The notes under the pieces were generated by a model. That model saw nothing but the letters and a program-made list of their open reading frames with translations. It searched no databases and was not told the DNA's origin. A stretch of 64,000 bases of DNA from Actinomyces haliotis (GTDB taxonomy: Bacteria > Actinomycetota > Actinomycetes > Actinomycetales > Actinomycetaceae), in assembly GCF_015355765.1 (NCBI RefSeq), contig NZ_JACWNA010000001.1:186001-250000 (forward strand). The letters are read 5' to 3'. Position 1 is the stretch's first letter, and the number at the start of each line of letters is the position of its first letter. This document shows positions 42,139 through 52,039 of this stretch, one piece after another. The translations under genes and the position numbers were made by a program.

Positions 42139-43089
42139 TCAGGCGACGTCGTCCGGACACCCCACCGCGTCGTAGTGCAGGTAGTGCAGACGGGCCGTGT
42201 TCGCCCTGTTGTGCCGCAGGCCCGACTGGACCACCCCGAGCATGACGATGAGGACGGCTACCGTTAGCAGGCCGACACCGAGGATAAGGGTGGGAAACCG
42301 AGGAACGTCGCCATCAGCGAGGTAGTGGGTCAGGACCGGTAGGCACATAAGGGCGTCGACCATGGCGATGAGGCCTGCCAGCCACCCATAGAACCCGATA
42401 GGCCTCTCGTGACGGACGAGCCGAAAGATGAGGTTGAGGATCTTGAATCCGTCGGAGAAGGTGTTCAGCTTCGACTCAGTACCCGCAGCACGCTCCTTGA
42501 AGCCGACGGGAACCTCGACCTGCGGGACGCGCAGCGTCGCGGCATGGACGGTCAGCTCGGTCTCGATCTCGAACTCCCGACTCGCTGACGGAAAAGACTT
42601 CACGAACCGCCGGCTGAAGACGCGATAACCCGAGAGCATGTCCGTGACCTCCGTGCCGAATACCCTGGAGGTCAAGCGGTTAAACATCTTATTGCCCGCC
42701 TCGTGACCCGGCCGATACGAGGACTCCTCTCGGATATCCCTTCGGACCCCGAGCACATGATCGTAGGGGCCAGCGAGGAGTGTCTCTATCATGCCCGGCA
42801 GCGCGGCGGCGTCGTAGGTGTCGTCACCGTCGATCATCACGTAGACGGCAGCATCGATGTCCGCGAAGGCACGGCGCACGACGTTGCCCTTGCCCTTGCG
42901 CCGCTCGGTGCGGACGATGGCGCCGGCCTGCGCAGCGACCTCGGCGGTGCGGTCGGTCGAGTTGTTGTCGTAGACGTAGATCTTCATGTTCGGCACCGCT
43001 GTCCGAAGATCGGCCACAACCTTGGCGATGGCGGCCTCCTCGTTGAAACAGGGCACAATGGCGGCGATGTCAAGATCGTCTGAACGCAC
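42139..43089 (-). CDS. Membrane-anchored GT2 glycosyltransferase (GtrB/DPM-like)
   Basis: A 316-residue protein. The GT2 domain (1-220) has AAIVPCFNEEAAIAKVV, VYDNNSTDRT and the MIDGDDTYD motif in the DXD position. Two C-terminal transmembrane helices follow (about 232-255 and 266-290), the layout of polyprenyl-phosphate sugar synthases. The GTG start at 43089 begins directly at the conserved N-terminus. Base composition looks lower in G+C than neighbouring rmlB. It is a lone gene; the 0.9 kb upstream (43090-43993) is gene-poor. Confidence 0.88.
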   Translation of the reverse strand: MRSDDLDIAAIVPCFNEEAAIAKVVADLRTAVPNMKIYVYDNNSTDRTAEVAAQAGAIVRTERRKGKGNVVRRAFADIDAAVYVMIDGDDTYDAAALPGMIETLLAGPYDHVLGVRRDIREESSYRPGHEAGNKMFNRLTSRVFGTEVTDMLSGYRVFSRRFVKSFPSASREFEIETELTVHAATLRVPQVEVPVGFKERAAGTESKLNTFSDGFKILNLIFRLVRHERPIGFYGWLAGLIAMVDALMCLPVLTHYLADGDVPRFPTLILGVGLLTVAVLIVMLGVVQSGLRHNRANTARLHYLHYDAVGCPDDVA

Positions 43090-43993
43090 GAAACTTCCTC
43101 ATGATCGTAGGGATGGCAATACTCTATAGCCACGCCAGCGGATCCACATCTGACCCGCCGCAACGGATCGACGCCGATTGCACTACACGTATCAAGAGCG
43201 CCAGCCCCGGAAGAGGCATCGTTGTGCCGTGCGATGGTGGGTGGCGTGCTGTCCTCTTCACGTGGCAGCGAGCGGGCGAACGACGACAACTGGAGCGAGC
43301 GACAAGACCGATGCACCATCTGCCGCACGGCGTCGCCTGGACACGGGTGGCACAGGCTGGACAAGCCTGAGGGTAGCGATACCACGACCGGCCCAATTCT
43401 GGACCGGCGTCGAGGTGGCACCGCAGAGGGAATGCACGCCGCATCACGAGCCCAATATCTATGCATCTGACGCGGGACTTCCGGGGGCGGCTAAGCTCCA
43501 CGGCTAGCAAGCTGGCGGCATGCGAGGAAATCTCCGGAACACATTGAGCAGCAAATGTGACGTCAGAGGCGTCACTCCTCCGAACGCGACCTCGTCGAAT
43601 AGCGACCCCGTGCGCACCCAGGGCACCAAGCAGTAACGGGCACCAACATCACGCTCAGCCGCTGGGCCAGGGGATGCCGGAGGCGCCTTCTGGCGCACTG
43701 ATTCGGCCGGTGACACACGCAGCGGGTCCCGAATACCGTCCGCGGACCGAATCAATGCTCGTCACACGCAAGCCGGGCTCGTCCCCATGGTCCCGCCCCA
43801 GCGCAGTCGGCACCCCCAGCCTACGGCTCATTGCGAGGCACTCGCCGTCTTGGCCGGTAACCACGTGGCGCGAAGCTCCCGACGACGGAGCATTGACAAT
43901 GGCAGGAGGTTCCAAACACCGTCGTCGCGGTGCCGCGTGCCGACCATCGCTGGCCACATGACCTCCCCGTGCCGGGTCATGCAAGGGAATTGG
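43090..43993. other. Gene-poor, lower-G+C gap
   Basis: About 900 bp without a convincing gene. Short open frames occur on both strands (for example 43557-43961 and 43655-43984), but none has a good ribosome site, a recognisable domain or a codon bias like the neighbours. The G+C is visibly lower than average. It may be the remains of a lost polysaccharide gene at the edge of the variable region. Confidence 0.5.
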
Positions 43994-46123
43994 TCATCCA
44001 CAGGCCGTGATCCGCCAGAGGGTCGCCGTGCCGCCGTCACCGGACCAGGCCGAGTCGATGTGCTCGAGGTACTGCTCCGGCAGCCGGTCGAGGGCCTCGC
44101 CCCACAGCGCCTTGCGCCCGCCGCCGGTCACACCGTCCTGGGCGGTGTCATCCGAGTAGTAGTACAGGGCGTCGTGCTCGCGGAGGATCTCGCAGACCCG
44201 CGGGTTCGTCCCGATCTCGTCGAGGTGCTCGCCGAGCCAGCGCAGGTCGCCGTCGGGGGGCTTGGGACGCGACGGGTAGAGGACCTCCACCCCGCCGACG
44301 CTCCACAGGTAGGCCGAGCCGTTCGAGGGGTCGCCGACGACGACGGCGCCGGCGGGCAGCTCGGACCCGGCCCGCCGGATGAGGGCGATCTCGTCGCCGC
44401 CGAGCATGGCGCCGTAGGAGATGCGGTCGGGCACGTGCACGGCCTCGAGGACCTGCGCCTTGAGGGGCGCACGCCACGCCGGCGCGAGGACGAGGGAGGC
44501 GATGAGGACGGTGGCCGGGACGTGCCGCGCGGCGCGGCCACACAGCCGGGCGAGTCGGCCTGCCGCGTGTCCCGCCGCACCGTCCCGCGCCGCAGCACTG
44601 GCGAGGGTTCCGGGCGCGCTCCCCCACCGGCGTCGGGCCTCGGCGGTGCCGAGGGCGGCTAGGACGAGCATGCCGGTGCTCAGCAGCGGCATGATCCGGG
44701 CTCGCTGCGTGTACCAGGGTCCGGCGAGACCCCGCAGGGGCCAGGCGGGGCCGGAGGCGAGGAGCAGGAGGGCGAGCGCGAGGCCGGTCGCGACGGCCCA
44801 GCGGCGCAGCCCCGGGGTGCGCCAGGCCGCGACGGCACCGAGCACGGCGAGCGCCGCGACGAGGAGGTTGCCGGGCACCCACGGGGTGAAGGTCGCGAGC
44901 AGCGGGTGGTCGGAGACGACCGCCCAGACCGTCTCCGCCATGTTGGCGCCGCCGCGCGGGTAGCGCAGTACCGACAGGAGCGGCGCCCGCATGACCCACG
45001 CGCCGGCGGCGAGGACGAGGACCGCGGCCCCTCCGGCCACGACGACGGACGCGCGCCTGGCGCCGCCCCGGCTCCAGGCTCGGCGCAGCGGCGCCGCACC
45101 CGCCGCGGCCACGACGGGCCCGGCGAGCACAAGGAGGTTGAAGACGGCGGCGCCGTGCGCGACGAGCACGCCGAGGCAGGCCAGCACCCCGACGCCGAGC
45201 GCCGCCGTCCGGGCTGCGGCGCCCGCGCGTCCCGGGACGACGGCGCGCACGACGAGGGCGAGCGCACCCGGCAGGACCGCGAGGCTGAGCGCGTAGGGCC
45301 ACGTGCTCGTGAGCAGGAGGAGCACGCCGATCACGGAGCCCGACAGTGCGGTCCCGACGGCGAGGACGGCGCCGTCGTCGTCAGGCAGGTGCCGGGCGGT
45401 CGCCTCGCGGAGCAGCGCGGCGACGCCGAGGGGCCAGACGAGGGAGGCGAGGACGAGCACCATGACGTTGGCGCCGGCGACGACGCTGCCGGGCAGGAGC
45501 GCCGTGAGGGCGTGCCAGCCCGTCGGGTAGTAGACGGCGTGCCCGTCGTAGAGGGAGGCCAGTCCGCCGAGCGGTGAGGCGTCTCCCTCGGCGCGGACGA
45601 AGGCGGTGGCCGAGAGGTGGAAGACGGCGTCGGAGGCCTGGGCGGGCGACTCGGGGCCCTGCGTGCCGAGGATGACCGGCACGGCGGTGAGGAGCCCGGC
45701 GAGCAGGACGGCGCCGGTGAGTCGGCGCCTCGCCAGGGGGCTCAGCGCAGGTGCGTCGAGGACCTCGCCGGAGACGGTGGCCGATGGCGTCCTCAGGCAG
45801 CCAGATCCGCGGACATGGCCCCTACCGGGTGCGACGCGTCCGCAGGAGCGCCACGGCCGCGCCAGCGCGAGGCCGGGGAGGACGAGCGCCCCCCAGCACC
45901 AGGCCGCCGACCCGGTGGTGAGCACGGAGCGGTCCCACCGCTCTCCCACGAGGTGCGCGAGGACGGTGGCGGGGCCGACGGCGGCGAGGAGCAGGGCAGG
46001 CGCGGCACCGAGCGCGGTGACCCCGCGCAGTCCCCACGACCGTGCGAGGAGCCAGCCGGGCACCAGAAGGAGCGCGGCGCAGGCGAGGACGATCGGCAGC
46101 GCCGACCACCAGGACCCGTTCAC
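43994..46123 (-). CDS. DUF6541-type polytopic membrane protein
   Basis: A 709-residue protein with about 12-14 transmembrane helices and a soluble C-terminal domain of about 130 residues. Shared features with the protein at 47576 are an outside loop with QASDAVFHLSATAF and YYPTGWHALTALLP, a WYTQRARIMPLLS loop, and the tail motif LPAGAVVVGDPSNGSAYLWS ending in a Cys. The layout suggests a GT-C-like transferase or polymerase for wall polysaccharide; no function is proven. The GTG at 46123 is the likely start, 60 bp after the dehydrogenase stop. It is the last gene of the reverse operon starting at 54916. Confidence 0.75.
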   Translation of the reverse strand: MNGSWWSALPIVLACAALLLVPGWLLARSWGLRGVTALGAAPALLLAAVGPATVLAHLVGERWDRSVLTTGSAAWCWGALVLPGLALARPWRSCGRVAPGRGHVRGSGCLRTPSATVSGEVLDAPALSPLARRRLTGAVLLAGLLTAVPVILGTQGPESPAQASDAVFHLSATAFVRAEGDASPLGGLASLYDGHAVYYPTGWHALTALLPGSVVAGANVMVLVLASLVWPLGVAALLREATARHLPDDDGAVLAVGTALSGSVIGVLLLLTSTWPYALSLAVLPGALALVVRAVVPGRAGAAARTAALGVGVLACLGVLVAHGAAVFNLLVLAGPVVAAAGAAPLRRAWSRGGARRASVVVAGGAAVLVLAAGAWVMRAPLLSVLRYPRGGANMAETVWAVVSDHPLLATFTPWVPGNLLVAALAVLGAVAAWRTPGLRRWAVATGLALALLLLASGPAWPLRGLAGPWYTQRARIMPLLSTGMLVLAALGTAEARRRWGSAPGTLASAAARDGAAGHAAGRLARLCGRAARHVPATVLIASLVLAPAWRAPLKAQVLEAVHVPDRISYGAMLGGDEIALIRRAGSELPAGAVVVGDPSNGSAYLWSVGGVEVLYPSRPKPPDGDLRWLGEHLDEIGTNPRVCEILREHDALYYYSDDTAQDGVTGGGRKALWGEALDRLPEQYLEHIDSAWSGDGGTATLWRITACG

Positions 46124-46183
46124 GGACGGCGCGGGGCGGCCGGGCGCGCGGACGCGGCGGTCAGGAGCGGACGGCCCGTGGCC

Positions 46184-47488
46184 TCACTCGCCCCCACCGA
46201 TGACGAGGCGAGGCGTGCCGGCCCACAGAGCCGGGTCGGTCGCGCGGCGGCCGTCGAGGAGGAGCCGCACGCCGGGCAGCTGGTCCGGGGTGAGGTCGCG
46301 GTACTCGGGGTGGTCGGCCTGGACGATCGCGACGTCCACGGGCTCGCCGAGGTGGTAGGCGGTCCAGCCGAAGCCGGCGAGCTCCTCGTCGGTGTACATC
46401 GGGTCCTGGACGAGGACCTCGGCGCCCTTGGCGCGCAGGGCCTCGACGGTCGGGAAGACGCCGGAGAAGGCGGTCTCCTTGACCTTGCCGCGGTACGAGG
46501 CGCCAAGGACGACGACGCGCAGCCCACTGAGGTCGCCGAGGACCTCCTCGGCGCGGCCGACGACGTAGTCGGGCATCGTCGCGTTGAAGGTGCGAGCGGT
46601 GCGCACGACGGAGGCGTCGGGGTCCGTGGACAGGTAGAGGCGCGGGTAGACGGGGATGCAGTGGCCGCCGACGGCGATGCCGGGGCGGTGGATGTGCGAG
46701 TACGGCTGCGAGTTGCAGGCGTCGATGACCTTCTCGATGTCGAAGCCGGCCTTGTCCGCGTAGACGGCGAACTGGTTGGCGAGCCCGATGTTGACGTCGC
46801 GGTAGGTGGTCTCGGCGAGCTTGGCCATCTCGGCGGCCTCGGCCGTCCCCATGTCCCAGACGCCGTTCGGACGCGGGAGGTCGGGGCGCTCGTCGAAGTC
46901 GAGGACCTGCTCGTAGAACTCGATGCCCGCCTTGGTGCCGGCGTCGTTGAGGCCGCCGACGAGCTTGGGGTAGCGGCGCAGGTCCGCGAAGACGCGGCCG
47001 GTGAGGACGCGCTCGGGGCTGAAGACGAGGTAGAAGCCGTTCTCGTCGGCGCCCTCGGTGAGGCCGCTGATCTCCTCGATGAGGGGCTTCCAGCGGTTGC
47101 GGGTGGTGCCCACGGGCAGCGTGGTCTCGTAGGAGACGAGGGTGCCCGCCGTGAGGTGCTCGGCGAGCGACCGCGTGGCGGCGTCCATCCAGTCGAAGTC
47201 GGGCTCCCAGGTCTCGTCGTTGACGAAGAGCGGGACGACGAGGACGACGGCGTCGGCGCCGGGGATCGCCTCGGAGTAGTCGGTGGTGGCGCGCAGGGCG
47301 CCGGCGGGGACGAGGCGCTCGAGCTTCTCCGCCAGGTGGGCCTCACCGGGGAAGGGCTCGCGCCCGGCGTTGACGGCCTCGACGGTCTTCGGGTTGACGT
47401 CGACGCCGATGACCTCGTGGCCCTTCTCGGCGTACTGGACGGCCAGCGGCAGTCCGATCTTTCCCAGGGCGACGACGGCGATGCGCAT
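46184..47488 (-). CDS. UDP-N-acetylhexosamine 6-dehydrogenase (WbpA/WecC-like)
   Basis: A 434-residue nucleotide-sugar dehydrogenase: NAD motif ALGKIGLP (7-14), YETTLPVGTTR (120-130), KLAETTYRDVNIGLANQF (223-240), which is the HexNAc-type version of this segment, and the catalytic Cys277 in GGHCIPVYP. It oxidises C6 of UDP-GlcNAc (WbpA) or UDP-ManNAc (WecC) to the uronic acid. Because WbpB, WbpE, WbpD and WbpI homologues lie 8-16 kb away, WbpA-type use of UDP-GlcNAc is favoured (inference). GGAAGG lies upstream of the ATG. It sits between two DUF6541 genes. Confidence 0.85.
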   Translation of the reverse strand: MRIAVVALGKIGLPLAVQYAEKGHEVIGVDVNPKTVEAVNAGREPFPGEAHLAEKLERLVPAGALRATTDYSEAIPGADAVVLVVPLFVNDETWEPDFDWMDAATRSLAEHLTAGTLVSYETTLPVGTTRNRWKPLIEEISGLTEGADENGFYLVFSPERVLTGRVFADLRRYPKLVGGLNDAGTKAGIEFYEQVLDFDERPDLPRPNGVWDMGTAEAAEMAKLAETTYRDVNIGLANQFAVYADKAGFDIEKVIDACNSQPYSHIHRPGIAVGGHCIPVYPRLYLSTDPDASVVRTARTFNATMPDYVVGRAEEVLGDLSGLRVVVLGASYRGKVKETAFSGVFPTVEALRAKGAEVLVQDPMYTDEELAGFGWTAYHLGEPVDVAIVQADHPEYRDLTPDQLPGVRLLLDGRRATDPALWAGTPRLVIGGGE

Positions 47489-47575
47489 TCAGCGGCCTTC
47501 CGAGTGGTGATCCGTGTGGTCAGGGCGCCGTCGCCGCGCCGTGTCGGTGCGCGGGAGCCAGGGCGTCCACGGCCG

Positions 47576-49582
47576 TCATCGTACCCATCCGCACCCGGAG
47601 ATGAGCCAGAGGCTGCGAGTGCCGTCGGAGGCCACGAGGGTGAGCTCGCTGCGCGGGACCTGGCTCAGCTCGTTCTGCCACTTGGGCAGAGCGCCTCCGC
47701 CGGGGGCGCCGCCGCCGGTGCGGTCGGTGTCCGTGTAGTAGTAGTGGGCCCCGAGGCTGTCGAGGTCGCGGCAGACCTGGGGGTCGGTGCCGAGCCAGGC
47801 GGTGTTCGCGGCAACGTAGCTTCGCAGCTCCTCGGAGTTGGGGCGCAGCGAGGGGTAGACGACGTCGGTGCCGGTGAGCGACCAGTAGTAGGCGGAGCCG
47901 TTGGTCGGCTCCCCCAGCACGACGGCGCCGGCGGGCAGCTTCTTGGCCGAGGACTCGAGGAACTGGGCCTCGCCGGTGGAGAGCATGACGGGCCAGACGA
48001 GCTTGTCGCTCTGGTAGGCGTAGGCCGTGACGCGCCAGTGCTCGACGGTCCGCTGCACGGCGATGATGACGGGCACGACCGTGTAGGCGACTGCGAGCAG
48101 GGCGGCGAGGACGGCGATCACCGGGCGCCGCAGGCCCGTGAGGGAGCCCGCCGTCGCGAGCCGCAGGCGCGCGGCCTCGAGCCCGGTCATGGCGAGCACG
48201 AGGACGGGAATCTCGAGGACGGGGAGGATCCGGGCCCGTTGCTTGTACCAGGGCGAGGCGAGCAGGCCGATGGGTGTCGAGGTCCAGATCGTCCCGAGGA
48301 AGACGATGACGACGAGAACGACGGCGAGGACCGCCCACCGGTTGCGGTGCCTGCGCACGGCCGGGACGATCCCGAGGAGGGCGAGGACGGTGAGCCACAG
48401 CGCGCCGTCGCCCCCGTAGGGGATGAGGTTGATCATGTCGTCGTCGCGCAGCATGCCGAGGACGAGGCTCTTGACGCCCCCGGTCTTCCGCCAGTAGCCG
48501 GCGAGCATGTGGAGCTGGTCCCGGAACCCGAGCAGCCCGACGAGCACGACGAGCACGACGAGGCCCACGAGAAGGACGACCGTGCTCCGGGACCGGCCCC
48601 CGGCGGCCCAGCGGTGGCGGAGCCACCGCCAGCCGACGATGAGGAGGGTCGGCACGGCGATGAGGGCGAGGTTGAAGGCGGCGGTGCCGTGGACGTAGAT
48701 GACGCCCAGCACGGCGAGCAGAGCAGCCACGAGTCCGCCCGCTCGCGAGACCGAGGCGCGCCGCCGGACCTCGACGGAGCTCGGGCGCATCACCATGACG
48801 AGGCCGAGTACCCCCGGGAGGAGGCACACGGACCAGCCGTAGGGCCACAGGGTCGTCATCATGACGACGGGTGCGGTGGCGAAGATGGAGGCGAAGGCGC
48901 CGACGAGAAGCGGGAGGCCGTCGCGCACGCGACGTGAGGTCGGCGCGAAGGAGGCCCCCAGGACGGAGGCCATGCCGAGCGGCCAGACGACGGCGAGCCC
49001 GGCGATGACGGTGAGGTTGGCGGCCGCGGAGACCGAGGTCGGCAGGATGGCGACGAGGGAGTGCCAGCCCGCGGGGTAGAAGTGGACGGAGCCCCAGTAC
49101 ATCTCGGGGAAGGCGCCCACGGGGAAGGCGTCCTGACCGCGGCGCAGGTAGGCGACGGCGTTGAGGTGGAAGACGCCGTCGGAGGCCTGGAGCGGGGTGG
49201 CGATCCCCTTCATGCCCCGGAACACGGCCCAGCCTGCGGTGGCGGCGGCCGCCGCCAGGGCAGCGAGGAGCGGCCACCACGGCCGTGGAGCGCGGGCAGC
49301 ACCCGCGGCGGCGAGCCGGGCGCGCGCCCCGTGCGTGATGAGCCGACCGACGAGGACGCCGACCGCCGTCGCCACGACGAGCCCGATGGCGACGTTCCTC
49401 AGGGTCCAGGCGACGTGGGCCTCGTGCATGACGACGGCGAGCCCGCCGAGGAGGAAGGCGAGGACGGCGGGCGCCCCGCCGAGCGCCTGGAGACGCAGGA
49501 CGAGGAGCGAGCGCAGGACGAGGTAGCCCGGAACAAGCAGCAGGACGAGGAGCAGGGCCCCGGCGAGCAGGGTCTCAGCCAC
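47576..49582 (-). CDS. DUF6541-type polytopic membrane protein, second copy
   Basis: A 668-residue paralogue of the 43994-46123 protein: QASDGVFHLNAVAYL, FYPAGWHSLVAILP, WYKQRARILPVLE and the tail motif LPAGAVVLGEPTNGSAYYWS are all present. It has about 12-14 transmembrane helices plus a soluble C-terminal domain ending near a Cys. The GTG start at 49582 overlaps the GT2 stop by 8 bp, so the two are translationally coupled. The role is inferred from context: lipid-linked glycan assembly or polymerisation outside the membrane. Confidence 0.78.
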   Translation of the reverse strand: MAETLLAGALLLVLLLVPGYLVLRSLLVLRLQALGGAPAVLAFLLGGLAVVMHEAHVAWTLRNVAIGLVVATAVGVLVGRLITHGARARLAAAGAARAPRPWWPLLAALAAAAATAGWAVFRGMKGIATPLQASDGVFHLNAVAYLRRGQDAFPVGAFPEMYWGSVHFYPAGWHSLVAILPTSVSAAANLTVIAGLAVVWPLGMASVLGASFAPTSRRVRDGLPLLVGAFASIFATAPVVMMTTLWPYGWSVCLLPGVLGLVMVMRPSSVEVRRRASVSRAGGLVAALLAVLGVIYVHGTAAFNLALIAVPTLLIVGWRWLRHRWAAGGRSRSTVVLLVGLVVLVVLVGLLGFRDQLHMLAGYWRKTGGVKSLVLGMLRDDDMINLIPYGGDGALWLTVLALLGIVPAVRRHRNRWAVLAVVLVVIVFLGTIWTSTPIGLLASPWYKQRARILPVLEIPVLVLAMTGLEAARLRLATAGSLTGLRRPVIAVLAALLAVAYTVVPVIIAVQRTVEHWRVTAYAYQSDKLVWPVMLSTGEAQFLESSAKKLPAGAVVLGEPTNGSAYYWSLTGTDVVYPSLRPNSEELRSYVAANTAWLGTDPQVCRDLDSLGAHYYYTDTDRTGGGAPGGGALPKWQNELSQVPRSELTLVASDGTRSLWLISGCGWVR

Positions 49583-50930
49583 GGCGCCCGCTCACCCCAC
49601 CGGGGCGTCCCGGTGCGTCCGGGACGTGGCGGGCCAGGAGGGAGGCGGCCATGAAGCGCAGCGGCGCCTCGCGGGCGAGGAGCGCTCCCGGCTCGCGGGT
49701 GAGGACCGTCCCGGGGCGACCGTGGTGGCGGCGGGCCTCACCCCGGGCGATGAGCTCGGCGGCGGGGACAGAGACGTCGAGGCAGGCGTCGAGGAGGTCG
49801 CGGTCGGCTCTCGACAGGACGCGCTCGTAGCCGGGGGCGACCGCAGCGAGGTGCCGCGCGGTGGCGGCGAGGTCGGCGCGCTCGTCGGCCGTCCAGATCT
49901 CCTCGTGGGAGCGGTAGTGGACGGCTCCGAAGACGTGGATGCGGGTCATCTTGGTGGCGAGGGCGCGCCGGGTGGGCAGCGGCAGCTCCGCCCACCAGCT
50001 CTCGTCCAGCATGCGGTCGAGGAAGCCGAGCTGCTCAGCCATGGGGCGCACGACGTAGGTGACCCGGTCACCGGCGTCCTCCCCGATGAGGTAGGCGGGG
50101 CCGGTGGCGTCGTAGGCGGTCGGCACCGTGGCCATGAAGCGGGTGACCATGGCGACGTCGCCGCCGACGCCGGCGCCCTCGACGAGCGCCAGGCCCTCGC
50201 GCCGCAGGGCGGCGACGCTCATGAGTCCGAGCGGTGCGCTGCGGTAGGCGAGCCGGTCCGCCACGAGGTCAGCGCGCGCGGCGCCGCGCGCGAGGTGCGC
50301 AAGACGCACACGGAGGTCCCGCGACAGGCTCCGGCCGAGCCGCCCGGGGTCGCCGAGGGCCGTGAGGGCGGGAGCCGCGAGTCGGCTCGGGCGCGGCGCG
50401 GGAGTGGGGACGTGGTTGCTCGGCGTTCCGAGGGCGAGGCGAGGGACGACGAACTCGGCGCCGGCGGCGCGGGCGAGCCGGAGCCAGGAGGCGACGGCGC
50501 CGGGCAGAAGGGAGTCGTCGGAGCCCACGATCGAGACCCAGGGGGTGCGGGCCGCGCGCATACCGGCGTTGAAGGGGCCGGAGGCGGAGGGGCGCGGGTC
50601 GGCGTGCTCGAGGTAGCGGACGCGGTCCCGGTGCTCGGGCGCGATGGCCGCGGCGATCTCCTCCGCGGGCCGGTTGTGGCAGGCGACGGTGACGGCGGCC
50701 TCGGGGTTGCCGTCGAGGACGGAGGCGACGGCGCGGGCGACGGGGCGGGCCGGGTTGTGGCAGGCGATGACGACGTCGACGGCCGGCGCCGGGCCGAGCG
50801 CGGTCGTGCCGAGGTCGGTGCGCTCGACCGTGGAGGGGCCGAGCGCGCGGCGCCCGGGGCCCGGCTCGGCGACGGTGCTCGGGCCGGGCCCGGTGGGGAC
50901 GTCGGCGGCGTGGCGGCCGGCGGGGCTCAT
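49575..50930 (-). CDS. Glycosyltransferase family 2-like protein
   Basis: A 451-residue protein. After a Pro/Ala-rich leader of about 45 residues comes a GT-A core: VDVVIACHNPARPVARAVAS, FNAGMRAARTPWVSIVGSDDSLLP with GSDD as the DXD-type motif. A long helical C-terminal region of unknown role follows. The ATG at 50930 is chosen because it overlaps the GT4 stop (ATGA); an ATG two codons upstream is also possible. It is part of the reverse operon 54916-43994. Confidence 0.82.
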   Translation of the reverse strand: MSPAGRHAADVPTGPGPSTVAEPGPGRRALGPSTVERTDLGTTALGPAPAVDVVIACHNPARPVARAVASVLDGNPEAAVTVACHNRPAEEIAAAIAPEHRDRVRYLEHADPRPSASGPFNAGMRAARTPWVSIVGSDDSLLPGAVASWLRLARAAGAEFVVPRLALGTPSNHVPTPAPRPSRLAAPALTALGDPGRLGRSLSRDLRVRLAHLARGAARADLVADRLAYRSAPLGLMSVAALRREGLALVEGAGVGGDVAMVTRFMATVPTAYDATGPAYLIGEDAGDRVTYVVRPMAEQLGFLDRMLDESWWAELPLPTRRALATKMTRIHVFGAVHYRSHEEIWTADERADLAATARHLAAVAPGYERVLSRADRDLLDACLDVSVPAAELIARGEARRHHGRPGTVLTREPGALLAREAPLRFMAASLLARHVPDAPGRPGGVSGRRG

Positions 50931-52039
50931 GACCATCCCTCCGTGCGCGGGGCGAGGGCCTCGCGATAGACGCGGTGGTAGCCGGCGGCGACGACCGGTG
51001 ACGAGAAGGCGTCGCCGATGGTCGCGCTGATCTCCTCGGCGCCGGTGCTGAGGGTGGCGGCGTCGAGGTCGATGACCGCGTCGGCCCAGACGGCCGGCTC
51101 CCTGGACGCGACGAGGCGGGCGGTGGCGTGCGTGAGGTACTCGTCCTGGCCTCCGGCCGTGCCGACGACGACGGGTCGTCCGGCGATGACGGCCTCGGCC
51201 GCGGAGACGAAGAAGTTGTCGCCCTTGGTGGGGCCGAGGAAGAGGTCAGCCTCGGCGAGGGCGGCGCGGACGCCCTCGCGGTCGAGGGTCCCGAGGAGCC
51301 GGATCCTCTCGGTGACGCCGAGCTCGGCGGCGAGGGCGAGGACCTCGTCGTGCAGGGGGCCCTCCCCCGCCCAGGCGAGGTGCGCGTCGACGTCACGGCC
51401 GGCGAGCTCGGCGACGGTGCGGACGGCGAGCAGCGGGTCCTTGCGGTCGATGAGACCGCCGACGCTCACGAGCTGGAGGCGCCCGTCATGGCGGGGGCGG
51501 CGCGGTGCAGGCTCGTAGGGCTCGACGATGCAGGGCACGACCCGCGTGGGGCGCTCGCCACGGACGGCGCGCACGGGCCGGGCGAGGTAGTCGCACACCG
51601 TCGTGACGACGTCGGGCAGGGCGAGGAGCCTCGACAGCGCCGGTAGAGCGGCGCGGCCCGCGCGGCCGAGGGTCTCGGGGTTCGTGAGGGCCGACCAGTG
51701 CTCGGTGTGGACCCACGGCGCCTGCGGACGGGCGAGGGAGAGCGGCTCGAGGCTGGAGAAGGCCATGGAGTGCACGAGCTGCGCGCCCGCGAGCGCGGGC
51801 CGGAGCCTCGCGGAAGCGAGGGCGACGGAGGCCGGGTCGGCCGGGTTCATGGGGATCCGGAGGACCTCGACGCCCTCGTGGGTGAGGCGGCGCGTGCCGT
51901 CGTCGTCCGCCGGCGGCACGAGGTGCACGAGGCGGACGTCGTGCAGGGCCTGGAGCGCGTGGACGTCGCGCAGCACGAAGCTGCCGCGGCTGGGAGCCTG
52001 CTGCGTGGGGAACCAGGTGGTGACGGCGGTGATCCTCAT
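50927..52039 (-). CDS. Glycosyltransferase family 4
   Basis: A 370-residue GT-B enzyme: MRITAVTTWFPTQQAPSRGS at the N-terminus, LQLVSVGGLIDRKDPLLAVR in the hinge/donor domain, and GPTKGDNFFVSAAEAVIAGRPVV in place of the EGFGLPxxEAMA motif (the key Glu is kept in AAEA). The ATG overlaps the upstream stop at 52036-52039 and the stop overlaps the next start, so it is tightly coupled in the operon. The substrate is not readable from sequence. Confidence 0.88.
   Translation of the reverse strand: MRITAVTTWFPTQQAPSRGSFVLRDVHALQALHDVRLVHLVPPADDDGTRRLTHEGVEVLRIPMNPADPASVALASARLRPALAGAQLVHSMAFSSLEPLSLARPQAPWVHTEHWSALTNPETLGRAGRAALPALSRLLALPDVVTTVCDYLARPVRAVRGERPTRVVPCIVEPYEPAPRRPRHDGRLQLVSVGGLIDRKDPLLAVRTVAELAGRDVDAHLAWAGEGPLHDEVLALAAELGVTERIRLLGTLDREGVRAALAEADLFLGPTKGDNFFVSAAEAVIAGRPVVVGTAGGQDEYLTHATARLVASREPAVWADAVIDLDAATLSTGAEEISATIGDAFSSPVVAAGYHRVYREALAPRTEGWS

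Noticed and set aside
43504-43984. Short open frames in the 43.1-44.0 kb gap
   Set aside because: No ribosome site, no recognisable domain, and composition unlike neighbouring genes.
45617-48937. Forward open frame of about 1100 codons opposite the DUF6541 and dehydrogenase genes
   Set aside because: It is antisense to recognised genes, has low-complexity Glu/Gly/Asp/Arg composition and no domain. It is a by-product of high G+C.
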